Origin: Paraglaciecola arctica
GTDB taxonomy: Bacteria > Pseudomonadota > Gammaproteobacteria > Enterobacterales > Alteromonadaceae
Assembly (NCBI GenBank): GCA_003232445.1
Contig: QIJM01000389.1
Coordinates: 1-9,270, forward strand
Length of the DNA: 9,270 nt
Reading direction: 5' to 3'
The notes under the pieces are model-generated. The model searched no databases. It was given only the letters and a program-made list of their open reading frames with translations, and had not been told where the DNA came from. Below, piece after piece: positions 1 to 6,506 of the stretch; position 1 is the first letter of the stretch, and each line of letters opens with the position of its first letter. The translations under genes were made by a program, and so were the position numbers.

Positions 1-460
1 GTAACAAGCTCTCATTTGAACAATGTTGCCAGCCCATTATTGGTGGCAAAGTGAATGTGCAAAATGCCGAAGTGTTAATGCGTTCACGCTTCACTGCTTA
101 CGTAATAAAAGATTATCAATATATTTTACAAACCTACGCATCAACCCAACGTACTAAGTTAACGGTTAGCGAACTAGCAAAAAGTGCTCAAGATACACAG
201 TGGTTATCCCTGCAAGTCCTAGCGCATCACTCTCAAGAAAACACGGCTCAAGTAGAATTTAAAGCCTTCTATCAATCGAACAATTGTTATTATGTGATGC
301 ATGAACTATCAGTGAACTATCAGACTTTGTTTTTGAAGCGGAAAAGTGGTTGTATACCAATGGGTTAATGCAAAAAGACTCGGGTGAGTTTACTCCTGAA
401 CGTAATAGCCAGTGTTTGTGCGGTAGCGGTAAAAAATTTAAGACGTGTTGTGGGGGATAG
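1..460 (+). pseudogene. ychJ: YchJ-like SEC-C/UPF0225 family gene, 5' end outside window, frameshifted by 11-bp tandem duplication
   Basis: Reading begins in frame at base 3 with NKLSFEQCCQPIIGGK, the end of an N-terminal SEC-C zinc motif whose first cysteines must lie just left of the window. The family core follows (LMRSRFTAYV, then MHELS). After MHELS at 311 the frame is lost and stops at 366-368. The family C-terminus continues in another frame from 323: DFVFEAEKWLYTNG, then the second SEC-C motif CLCGSGKKFKTCCGG, stopping at 458-460. The break coincides with a perfect duplication, TGAACTATCAG at 302-312 and again at 313-323. Removing one copy gives MHELSDFVFEAEKW, as the family expects. 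Restored, the visible part is 148 residues, close to the roughly 150-residue family length. The GTG at 51 is therefore an internal codon, not a start. SEC-C motifs bind zinc; the function of YchJ proteins is not established. A sequencing or assembly error is the main alternative to a real mutation. The gene converges on the tatD-family gene. Confidence 0.88.
302..323. repeat. Perfect 11-bp tandem duplication inside ychJ
   Basis: Two adjacent identical copies of TGAACTATCAG (302-312 and 313-323); the flanking bases differ, so the repeat is exactly two units. Eleven is not a multiple of three, so the duplication shifts the ychJ frame, and deleting one unit restores the full reading frame to the stop at 458-460. 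This fits replication slippage or a small tandem duplication. Confidence 0.95.
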
Positions 461-491
461 GCAATGAACGAAATCTCGCATTGAACTCACC

Positions 492-510
492 GATATAATT
501 GACTTATATC
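492..510. terminator. Possible weak AT-rich hairpin between convergent ychJ and tatD-family genes
   Basis: GATATAA at 492-498 pairs exactly with TTATATC at 504-510 around a TTGAC loop, in the 96-bp gap between two convergent genes. The stem is only 7 bp, with one G-C pair, and no uninterrupted T run follows directly on either strand. The position suits a bidirectional terminator, but the structure is weak. The rest of 461-556 shows nothing recognisable. Confidence 0.25.
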
Positions 511-556
511 AGCTAATTTTCTGTCTTTAATTTTAAAACACTACCCATAAAGATGC

Positions 557-1330
557 TTAGACTGTTTGCTCGATTGCAAACAACTCATAAAAATTATCGG
601 TCGTCACCTTCGCCAACTCCTCAACACTTATCCCCTTCAAATTCGCGATAAACTCCCCTACTTCCCTCACAAACCCCGGTTGGTTGGGTTTACCTCTATA
701 AGGTACAGGGGCTAACCAAGGAGAGTCTGTTTCAATCAGTAATTTGTCTAATGGAATTTTTTTCACCACTTCTTGCAACTCAGTGGCGGTTTTAAAAGTA
801 ACTATGCCGGATATCGAGATATACATACCCAGCTCTATCGCTGCCTGCGCCATGTCCCAGCTATCGGTAAAACAGTGGAGTACACCTTTTGTTGATGGGG
901 CTTTGTGCTGCTTAAGTAAATCAATCGTATCTTCGCGGGCATCTCGGGTATGAATGATCAAAGGTTTGCTTAGCTTATTTGCGACCTTAATATGATCCAC
1001 AAAAGAGGTTAACTGCACCGATTTAGTTTCTGCGCTATAAAAATAATCTAAGCCAGTCTCACCTATAGCGACTACCTCTTCGTTATCAGCCATTTGCAGT
1101 AACTCATCATAACTACAGGCATCTTCTTGATGTAATGGGTGTACACCACAAGAAACAGATACATCATTAAACCCTTTGACGGTATGCAACATGGCAGGGA
1201 AGTCTTTGACAGATACCGAAACGCATAAAAAGTGTTCAACACCTCGATTTCTTGCGAAATTGAGCACGTCTAAAAGTTCTTCTGGGGTTTTATTTAATCG
1301 GTCTAGGTGACAATGTGAATCAACAAACAC
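557..1330 (-). CDS. ycfH: TatD-family metal-dependent deoxyribonuclease (YcfH type)
   Basis: The product is 257 residues, near the usual 255-265 for the family. It is a cytoplasmic TIM-barrel metal hydrolase; TatD proteins are 3'-5' DNA exonucleases, while the exact substrate of the YcfH branch is less certain. Metal ligands are all visible: H6 and H8 in FVDSHCHLD, E91 in IGETGLDY, H127 in IIHTRDA, H152 in LHCFTDS and D202 in ETDSPWLAP. The start is GTG at 1330, which puts the HxH motif at residue 6 as in relatives; GGAA lies 7 nt upstream. An ATG at 1343 is out of frame and reaches a stop after two codons. The gene follows holB by 29 bp and is probably the distal gene of the same transcript. 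In many gammaproteobacteria a pilZ gene lies between these two; it is absent here. Confidence 0.95.
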   Translation of the reverse strand: MFVDSHCHLDRLNKTPEELLDVLNFARNRGVEHFLCVSVSVKDFPAMLHTVKGFNDVSVSCGVHPLHQEDACSYDELLQMADNEEVVAIGETGLDYFYSAETKSVQLTSFVDHIKVANKLSKPLIIHTRDAREDTIDLLKQHKAPSTKGVLHCFTDSWDMAQAAIELGMYISISGIVTFKTATELQEVVKKIPLDKLLIETDSPWLAPVPYRGKPNQPGFVREVGEFIANLKGISVEELAKVTTDNFYELFAIEQTV

Positions 1331-1337
1331 GTAATTA

Positions 1338-1341
1338 TTCC
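1338..1341 (-). promoter_or_regulatory. Shine-Dalgarno site supporting the GTG start of the tatD-family gene
   Basis: GGAA on the minus strand lies 7 nt before the GTG at 1330, in the 29-bp holB-tatD gap. It supports the GTG start although a nearby out-of-frame ATG (1343-1341) overlaps it. Confidence 0.5.
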
Positions 1342-1359
1342 ATTTTTATAGCGTTAGGT

Positions 1360-2247
1360 TTATGCGGCTTTTACTAAGGCAAGTTTATCTAATAGTTCGG
1401 TTAAGACTAAGGTTTTACTCACCCCTGGGTTGCGCAATTGCTGGGTAACTTTAGTTGCTTGTAGGTTAAGCTGCCAAACCGTTTCAGAAACCTGCTCGGT
1501 GCATTGCTGCCTTGCCCAATATTGCGTCCATTTAAGCACTTTATCGGCACTATCTTGCCAAGCCATTGCCAGTTGCATGGCACTAGTTTGTCCTTGCAAC
1601 AAAGCGTCTAGCCCAGCGCTAAATATTTCATAGGTAAAGCTTTGTTCTTCTTGTAATTCTGCTAATAATGCCAGCGGGCGGGCACTAAACAACTTGGCAA
1701 AATTGATATCAATATCAGCATCGTATTGGGTTTTCACCCAAGTTAATGTCGAATCTAAACTGGGTAAAGGTAAAGCTAACTTTTCACAGCGACTTTTGAT
1801 TGTCGGTAATATGCGTTCAGGCTTATCAGTGGTAAGTAACAAAAACGTATTGCCAGTAGGCTCTTCTAACGTTTTGAGTAACGCATTAGCACTTGATTCG
1901 GTCATGGTGTGTGCATGATAGATAATCAATACCTTTGCCCCAGACATGTGGGCAGAGCTGACTAATTTTTTGATGGCATCGCGTATCTGATCAACACCAA
2001 TTTGTTTTTCAGATCCCACCACATGTAAATCAGGATGCGTGGTCGCAGCATTTAACAAGCAAGACTGACATTGACCGCACACCTTATCCCCTTGCCTAGC
2101 TTTACATAAAAGCAACTGAGCTAACTGCAAAGCAAAACTTGATTTACCTAATCCCGATGGGCCTTGAATAAGCAAGGCATGATGTAGCTTATCCGCTGCA
2201 ATCCTGTTGCCTAACTGTTTAAAACAAGTGTCTAACCAAGGAAACAC
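1360..2247 (-). CDS. holB: DNA polymerase III delta-prime subunit (clamp loader)
   Basis: The product is 295 residues, shorter than E. coli HolB (334). Delta-prime is the stator of the clamp-loader complex that opens the beta sliding clamp and places it on primed DNA. Visible are a P-loop GPSGLGKS (29-36), a four-cysteine zinc module (C48, C57, C60, C63 in CGQCQSC), the helix NALLKTLEEP (121-130) and the SRC motif (152-154) that carries the arginine finger acting on a neighbouring subunit's ATP. The Walker B position reads VLIIYHAHTM with no acidic pair, so ATP hydrolysis by this subunit is unlikely; that is normal for delta-prime. After about residue 165 the sequence is a poorly conserved helical C-terminal domain. 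The start is GTG at 2247, directly abutting the tmk stop TAG (2248-2250), with GGAG 6 nt upstream inside tmk, so translational coupling to tmk is likely. Confidence 0.95.
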   Translation of the reverse strand: MFPWLDTCFKQLGNRIAADKLHHALLIQGPSGLGKSSFALQLAQLLLCKARQGDKVCGQCQSCLLNAATTHPDLHVVGSEKQIGVDQIRDAIKKLVSSAHMSGAKVLIIYHAHTMTESSANALLKTLEEPTGNTFLLLTTDKPERILPTIKSRCEKLALPLPSLDSTLTWVKTQYDADIDINFAKLFSARPLALLAELQEEQSFTYEIFSAGLDALLQGQTSAMQLAMAWQDSADKVLKWTQYWARQQCTEQVSETVWQLNLQATKVTQQLRNPGVSKTLVLTELLDKLALVKAA

Positions 2248-2877
2248 CTAATTCTCCAAAAATTGCTTGATAGCTAGCTCAACATCTTTATGTACTGCCT
2301 GCATACTTTGCATGGTATTGATCACCACACAATGCTTATCTTGCTGTGCTAATAATAAATAACGTTCTCGGGTTCGCTCAAAAAAGCTCACATCTTCTTG
2401 TTCAATGCGGTCTAGCTCACCTCGGCCTTTTGCTCGTTTAAGTCCTTCTTTGGGTTCAACATCCATGTATAAGGTAAAGTCAGGTCTAAAGTCTTTTAAG
2501 GTGATCGCTCTTAGGCTTTCGATCATGTTCTGGTCAATCTGACGACCGCCACCTTGATAAGCTTGCGAGGACATATCATGCCGATCTCCAAGCACCCAAT
2601 GTCCTTTTTCTAAATTAGGCAGTATAACGTTTTGCACTAATTGCGCTCTTGAGGCATACATTAATAACAACTCAGCTTCTACCGTGACTTTTTCACCTTG
2701 CCAGTCATGTTTGACTACATCTCTGATCGCTTCAGCCATAGCCGTCCCGCCAGGCTCTCTGGTGTTGACCACAGTATGACCCGCTGCTTGAATGACTTGA
2801 GTCAATATCGCTACTGCGCTGCTCTTTCCAGCACCTTCTAAGCCTTCAATAACGATAAATTTACCTGATGTTTGCAA
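2248..2877 (-). CDS. tmk: Thymidylate kinase (dTMP kinase)
   Basis: The product is 209 residues (E. coli 213). It phosphorylates dTMP to dTDP with ATP in the cytoplasm, an essential step toward dTTP. Visible motifs are the P-loop GLEGAGKS (12-19), TREPGGT (39-45), the DRH motif (98-100) followed by SSQAYQGGGR, and the LID segment KGRGELDRIE (149-158). Having the catalytic arginines in the LID rather than in the P-loop marks the E. coli-like type. The start is TTG at 2877: the preceding in-frame codon is a stop (TAG), and the next in-frame ATG (codon 47) lies beyond the P-loop, so TTG is needed. An AGAGAG Shine-Dalgarno overlaps the mltG stop codon. It sits 11 bp after mltG and abuts holB, so it is part of one operon. 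Confidence 0.96.
   Translation of the reverse strand: MQTSGKFIVIEGLEGAGKSSAVAILTQVIQAAGHTVVNTREPGGTAMAEAIRDVVKHDWQGEKVTVEAELLLMYASRAQLVQNVILPNLEKGHWVLGDRHDMSSQAYQGGGRQIDQNMIESLRAITLKDFRPDFTLYMDVEPKEGLKRAKGRGELDRIEQEDVSFFERTRERYLLLAQQDKHCVVINTMQSMQAVHKDVELAIKQFLEN
2254..2257 (-). promoter_or_regulatory. Shine-Dalgarno site for holB embedded in the 3' end of tmk
   Basis: GGAG on the minus strand is 6 nt from the GTG start of holB and lies within the last sense codons of tmk. It fixes GTG 2247 as the start and implies that ribosomes finishing tmk reinitiate on holB. Confidence 0.75.
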
Positions 2878-2883
2878 CTATGA

Positions 2884-2889
2884 CTCTCT
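2884..2889 (-). promoter_or_regulatory. Shine-Dalgarno site deciding the TTG start of tmk
   Basis: AGAGAG on the minus strand is 6 nt before TTG 2877 and shares its last base with the mltG stop codon (TAA at 2889-2891). No in-frame ATG or GTG is available near the P-loop, so this site supports the rare TTG start and coupling to mltG. Confidence 0.6.
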
Positions 2890-3884
2890 TATTTATTTAA
2901 TTGATATTTGCGCACTGCAAGATTGTGTTCTTGTAAAGTGGTTGAAAATTTGTGGCTACCATTGCCCTTAGATACAAAGTACAACTCTTCAGTGGCAATC
3001 GGATTAAAAGCAGCATCAATGGCTAACTTACTTGGCATGGCGATAGGCGTTGGCGGTAAGCCTTTAATAACATAAGTATTATAAGGCGTGGCTGTTTTTA
3101 AATCTTTGCGCCTGATATTGCCATCAAAACTCTCACCTATGCCATAAATAACCGTAGGATCTGTTTGTAAGCGCATCTTCAGATTAAGTCTATTAACAAA
3201 TACCCCAGAAATTCGTGGCCGTTCATCTGCCACGCCCGTTTCTTTTTCGATGATGGACGCCATAGTCAAACCTTCATAAGCCGAAGCATAGGGCAAATTC
3301 AGTGCACGGTTCTGCCATGCCTTATTCAAGTATTGTTGCATCCTTAAATGAGCACGCTTGACCAGTTCAATCGCCTTTGTTTGCGCTACAAAATAATAGG
3401 TGTCCGGTAATAGATATCCTTCAATCGACTGCTCAGGCAATTGCATGGCTAAAATGTCAAGCTGCTGTTGAAAATCATGGTTAAATTTGATCTGTGGATG
3501 GGATTTTAAAACTAATAACCACTCCCGCCAATTCAGCCCTTCAATTAAACTGATTGAAAATTGCAGCTCTTTACCGCTAGAAAACAATTCCAATAAGTCT
3601 AAGGCGCTCATTGACGGTAGCAATTCGTAGGTACCTACTTTGATATTGGTAAGTTCTGGTTCTAGCTTTAATCTAATTTTAAGGCCGATATTATCGGTGA
3701 TGATACCCTGCTCTTTTAATCGATTAAGGATACCTTTCGCAGATTGACCTGATTTAACCTGATATATACTTGCCTCAGTGAGATTAAGTGGTTGATGTAC
3801 TTTTTTGTCAAAATGAAACAGGGTTGCGACAAACACAATGCCGAACATCACTGCAAAAATCGATAACCATTTGACTGCTTTCAT
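2889..3884 (-). CDS. mltG: Endolytic murein transglycosylase MltG (YceG-like)
   Basis: The product is 331 residues (E. coli about 340). MltG is an inner-membrane enzyme that cleaves nascent peptidoglycan glycan strands and acts as a chain-length terminator. The N-terminus has two lysines and then a single hydrophobic segment (about 6-23), a membrane anchor without an evident cleavage site. A LysM-like region follows at about 38-105. The YceG catalytic domain shows EGYLLPDTYYF (155-165), the segment ASIIEKETG with the expected catalytic glutamate at E213, then RLQTDPTVIYG, TPYNTY and GLPPTPIAMPS, all family hallmarks. The ATG overlaps the pabC stop by one base (TAATG), indicating coupled translation; tmk follows after 11 bp. 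This pabC-mltG-tmk order is conserved in gammaproteobacteria. Confidence 0.96.
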   Translation of the reverse strand: MKAVKWLSIFAVMFGIVFVATLFHFDKKVHQPLNLTEASIYQVKSGQSAKGILNRLKEQGIITDNIGLKIRLKLEPELTNIKVGTYELLPSMSALDLLELFSSGKELQFSISLIEGLNWREWLLVLKSHPQIKFNHDFQQQLDILAMQLPEQSIEGYLLPDTYYFVAQTKAIELVKRAHLRMQQYLNKAWQNRALNLPYASAYEGLTMASIIEKETGVADERPRISGVFVNRLNLKMRLQTDPTVIYGIGESFDGNIRRKDLKTATPYNTYVIKGLPPTPIAMPSKLAIDAAFNPIATEELYFVSKGNGSHKFSTTLQEHNLAVRKYQLNK

Positions 3885-4726
3885 TAAATCTTCATCGCCT
3901 CTAAATTAATTATATGCTGAACATGATGCTGTAACTGTTTTGTTTGATCAAAAAGATAGTCTTTGCGTTGTTGGTTGATTGGATTTAACACACTCACTAT
4001 CGGAACCAACACCATTAAAGAGTTACAAACAAACAACTCTTGGGCACTAAATAAAACACTGACGTCCTGCTTAACCACCCGACATTCCAGTCCTTTTTCT
4101 TGCATAACAGCTAAAACATGGTTACGCATAACCCCCTCAACCCCTGACCCCGAAAGGTCTGCGGTATACCAGACATTGTCTTTGTACCAAAACAGATTAC
4201 CTACAGAGGTTTCAATTATTTTTTGCTGGGTATCACACACAATCGCATCATCATAACTAGTTTGTGCCAGTGCCTGCTTGACCAATACTTGCTCTAGACG
4301 GTTTAGATGTTTGATACCTGCAAGCAAAGGTTGGCAAGCTAACGTAATGGGGCTAATGGTTAATTTAATGCCATCGGTTTGCCATAAGCTGTAGTGTGAT
4401 GGGATAGTGTGCTGGGTAATAATAAAACTAGGCTGTGCGGCGCCTACTGGACTATAACCTCTGCCGCCCTCGCCTCGGGTAATTATCACTTTTACTACGC
4501 AGTCTGCAGTGGACTTTAATGAATTAACCATGCAACGTTCTAACTCTGACCATTTATCAAAATCTATATACAGCGTTTTACACGCCCATTTTAGACGTTC
4601 AATATGAGCATCAAAAAACTCAAGATGACCGTTTCTAAACGCCATAGTAGTAAAGCAGCCATCACCATACTGAAAGGCTCTGTCTGCAATCTCTATATGT
4701 TGCTGTTGCCAACCGTTAACAATCAT
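3884..4726 (-). CDS. pabC: Aminodeoxychorismate lyase
   Basis: The product is 280 residues (E. coli 269). It is a fold-type IV pyridoxal-phosphate enzyme that converts 4-amino-4-deoxychorismate to 4-aminobenzoate and pyruvate, a folate-pathway step in the cytoplasm. Visible are FQYGDGCFTT (18-27), the HIERL segment (41-45), RGEGGRGYS (84-92), the PLP lysine K139 in AGIKHLNRLEQ, and IIETSVGNLFW with E172 before the phosphate-binding region. A D-amino-acid or branched-chain aminotransferase would share the fold, but GIKHLNRLE and the position between fabF and mltG point to PabC. The start is ATG 4726; an ATG 4 nt upstream (4730) is out of frame and stops after four codons. Only a weak AAGA purine stretch precedes it. 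It is 59 bp downstream of fabF. Confidence 0.94.
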   Translation of the reverse strand: MIVNGWQQQHIEIADRAFQYGDGCFTTMAFRNGHLEFFDAHIERLKWACKTLYIDFDKWSELERCMVNSLKSTADCVVKVIITRGEGGRGYSPVGAAQPSFIITQHTIPSHYSLWQTDGIKLTISPITLACQPLLAGIKHLNRLEQVLVKQALAQTSYDDAIVCDTQQKIIETSVGNLFWYKDNVWYTADLSGSGVEGVMRNHVLAVMQEKGLECRVVKQDVSVLFSAQELFVCNSLMVLVPIVSVLNPINQQRKDYLFDQTKQLQHHVQHIINLEAMKI

Positions 4727-4785
4727 TCATTCTTGCGTCTAGATACCTAAAAGATCTTCAATAATACTCAAAAGCTAAGTTTTGC

Positions 4786-6024
4786 CTACTGTTTTTTAAA
4801 CAGTAATGAGCCATTCGTCCCACCAAAACCAAAAGAATTACATAAGGCATAATCCAACTTCACTGGTCTGGCCGTATGAGCAACAAAATCAAGATCGCAG
4901 CCTTCACCCGGATTATCTAAATTGATAGTCGGTGGCGCAATTTGGTCACGTAGTGCCAATATAGTAAATATGGCTTCAACCGAGCCTGCCGCGCCAAGTA
5001 GATGTCCAATCATCGACTTGGTGGAACTAACCAAAACACTGTTGGCATGTTCAGCAAACACATGTTTAATCGCTGCGACCTCCGCCACATCTCCTGCTGG
5101 AGTAGAAGTGCCATGTGCATTGATGTAACCAATTTCGCTAGGGGCAATCTTCGCATCGTTAATCGCGTTGACCATGGCCGCTGCAGCACCTTCGCCGTCA
5201 GTAGGCGGCGAAGTCATATGGTAAGCATCGCCACTCATACCAAAACCAACCAATTCAGCATAAACAGTTGCACCCCGCGCTACTGCAGAGTCATAGTCTT
5301 CTAACATCACGACACCTGCACCCTCGCCCATTACAAACCCATCTCTATCTTTATCCCATGGGCGGCTAGCCGCTTCAGGATTATCGTTACGAGTAGATAA
5401 AGCCCGGGCTGCAGCAAAACCGCCAATACCTAGAGCACACACCGTTGACTCAGCACCACCGGCAATCATCGCATCAGCGTCCCCGTAAGCAATAATACGG
5501 GCAGCGATCCCAATATTATGAACCCCAGTAGTACACGCAGTGACAACGTTGATATTGGGACCCTTAAGTCCTTCAAATATCGAGAAAAATCCCGAAATCA
5601 TATTAGTAATAGTGGCAGGAACAAAAAATGGTGAAATTTTGCGTGGACCTGATTCAAGCATCCGGCGATGATTTTCTTCAATTAAACCCAAACCGCCGAT
5701 CCCAGAGCCAATAGCCACACCAATTCGCGTTGCATTTTGATCTGTGACTTGCAAGCCTGAATGTTCAAGGGCTTGTTTGCCCGCAGCAATACCTAGCTGG
5801 ATAAACCTATCCATCTTTTTGCTTTCTTTTTTTGGAATGTACTGTTCAACATCAAAGTCTTTGACTTCACCAGCAAACTGAGTAGTAAACAAAGCAGAAT
5901 CAAAAGAGGTGATAGATGCAATGCCACTTTTACCAGCAAGAATATTTTTCCAAGTAGAATCTACCGTATTGCCAACAGGGGAAAGCATACCAAGACCGGT
6001 CACAACAACGCGACGTTTAGACAC
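4786..6024 (-). CDS. fabF: Beta-ketoacyl-ACP synthase II
   Basis: The product is 412 residues (E. coli 413). KAS II condenses malonyl-ACP with acyl-ACP to extend fatty acids by two carbons, and in E. coli elongates C16:1 to C18:1, affecting membrane fluidity. The catalytic Cys-His-His set is complete: C164 in VTACTTG, H304 in NAHGTSTPAGD and H341 in IGHLLGAAG, with K336 in STKSM. The C-terminal CNSFGFGGTNGS carries the gating phenylalanine F400. The sequence follows E. coli FabF nearly colinearly rather than FabB. The start is GTG 6024, giving MSKRRVVVTG; an ATG two bases upstream (6026) is out of frame. GGAG lies 6 nt before the GTG. The gene is 74 bp downstream of acpP, beyond a terminator-like hairpin, so it is likely made at a lower level than ACP. 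Confidence 0.97.
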   Translation of the reverse strand: MSKRRVVVTGLGMLSPVGNTVDSTWKNILAGKSGIASITSFDSALFTTQFAGEVKDFDVEQYIPKKESKKMDRFIQLGIAAGKQALEHSGLQVTDQNATRIGVAIGSGIGGLGLIEENHRRMLESGPRKISPFFVPATITNMISGFFSIFEGLKGPNINVVTACTTGVHNIGIAARIIAYGDADAMIAGGAESTVCALGIGGFAAARALSTRNDNPEAASRPWDKDRDGFVMGEGAGVVMLEDYDSAVARGATVYAELVGFGMSGDAYHMTSPPTDGEGAAAAMVNAINDAKIAPSEIGYINAHGTSTPAGDVAEVAAIKHVFAEHANSVLVSSTKSMIGHLLGAAGSVEAIFTILALRDQIAPPTINLDNPGEGCDLDFVAHTARPVKLDYALCNSFGFGGTNGSLLFKKQ

Positions 6025-6030
6025 ATTGAA

Positions 6031-6034
6031 CTCC
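6031..6034 (-). promoter_or_regulatory. Shine-Dalgarno site deciding the GTG start of fabF
   Basis: GGAG on the minus strand is 6 nt before GTG 6024 and 4 nt before the overlapping out-of-frame ATG 6026. The spacing favours GTG, which gives the conserved FabF N-terminus. Confidence 0.65.
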
Positions 6035-6061
6035 GCTTAACTATGAATCTATGTTTATTTT

Positions 6062-6089
6062 GAAAAGAAACGACCCAGAGAGGGCCGTT
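6062..6089 (-). terminator. Hairpin plus T-rich run between acpP and fabF, probable partial terminator
   Basis: Read on the minus strand from 6089, AACGGCCC pairs with GGGTCGTT around a TCTCT loop: eight pairs including one G-T wobble. It is followed by TCTTTTC. It starts 9 nt after the acpP stop codon. On the plus strand the wobble becomes an A-C mismatch and no T run follows, so the structure favours the direction of acpP transcription. The inference is that many acpP transcripts end here and some read through into fabF and the genes beyond, which suits the large excess of ACP that cells need. Confidence 0.65.
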
Positions 6090-6098
6090 GTAAAAAAA

Positions 6099-6338
6099 TT
6101 ACGCGTCTTTATTAGCGTTAACGTAGTCAATAGCTGACTGAACAGTGGTAATTTTTTCAGCTTCTTCATCTGGGATTTCAGTATCGAACTCTTCTTCAAG
6201 AGCCATTACCAATTCAACAGTGTCTAGTGAATCCGCACCTAAATCATCAACAAAAGAAGCTTCTGGTTTAACTTCTTCTTCTTTAACACCAAGTTGTTCA
6301 ATAACGATTTTTTTTACGCGTTCTTCGATAGTACTCAT
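6099..6338 (-). CDS. acpP: Acyl carrier protein
   Basis: The product is 79 residues, the usual ACP size, very acidic and nearly identical in its central part to E. coli AcpP. It carries growing acyl chains on a 4'-phosphopantetheine arm through the Fab cycle, and donates them to PlsX/PlsB and to lipid A synthesis. The attachment serine is S37 in GADSLDTVEL; helix II (LDTVELVMALEEEF) and the EIPDEEAEKI segment that contact Fab enzymes are intact. The ATG at 6338 gives MSTIEERVKK as in relatives, with AAGGA 11 nt upstream. It lies between fabG (167-bp gap with a candidate promoter) and fabF (74-bp gap with a hairpin), an arrangement that lets it be expressed as a short, abundant message. Confidence 0.98.
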   Translation of the reverse strand: MSTIEERVKKIVIEQLGVKEEEVKPEASFVDDLGADSLDTVELVMALEEEFDTEIPDEEAEKITTVQSAIDYVNANKDA

Positions 6339-6381
6339 AGTTCTAGTTTTCCTTTAAGTCGCTAGATATAAATTTGCGAGT

Positions 6382-6410
6382 AGTGTATTCAGCTAAGTGG
6401 CCCCTTGCAA
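6382..6410 (-). promoter_or_regulatory. Candidate sigma70 promoter for acpP
   Basis: On the minus strand TTGCAA (6405-6410) is separated by exactly 17 bp from TACACT (6382-6387); each hexamer matches the -35/-10 consensus at four of six positions. The start point would fall near 6375, giving a leader of roughly 37 nt to the acpP ATG. The 167-bp fabG-acpP gap is the longest in the fab part of the window, as expected if it holds a promoter. The rest of the gap shows no clear operator or terminator. This is prediction only. Confidence 0.4.
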
Positions 6411-6506
6411 GTATCAGGCTCAACTTTTCTTCTGGTCTAACCACTCACCGATTAGTAAATATTAATTCGTTTAATAAAGCATCAATACTGCAAACTTTAT
6501 CACATT

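Noticed and set aside
51..368. Open frame starting with GTG at 51 as a complete 105-residue gene
   Set aside because: The frame is open to the left window edge with matching family sequence, including the CC of an SEC-C motif, and its last 19 residues are an out-of-frame artefact of the 11-bp duplication. It is the middle of a broken ychJ.
744..953. Plus-strand open frames inside tatD, holB, pabC, fabF, fabG, fabD and fabH (for example 744-953, 1430-1633, 5002-5304, 8336-8581)
   Set aside because: All lie antisense to well-supported conserved genes, have no recognisable protein features or consistent ribosome sites, and are of the length expected by chance opposite such genes.
1335..1343. 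Two-codon frame ATG GAA TAA just before the tatD-family start
   Set aside because: It overlaps the likely ribosome site and could in principle act as a minimal upstream frame, but a nine-base coincidence is too likely to count.
4716..4730. Out-of-frame ATG four bases before the pabC start giving a four-codon frame
   Set aside because: Short overlapping ATGs arise often by chance, and nothing in sequence shows it is used; the same applies to the out-of-frame ATG overlapping the fabF GTG (6026).
4768..4785. CAAAA-CTTAGC-TTTTG hairpin just after the fabF stop on the minus strand
   Set aside because: Only five mostly A-T pairs and no following T run; too weak to call a terminator, and pabC most likely is transcribed through it.
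6145..6357. Plus-strand open frame opposite acpP
   Set aside because: It is low-complexity (serine-rich) because it is the complement of the acidic ACP codons; no support as a gene.
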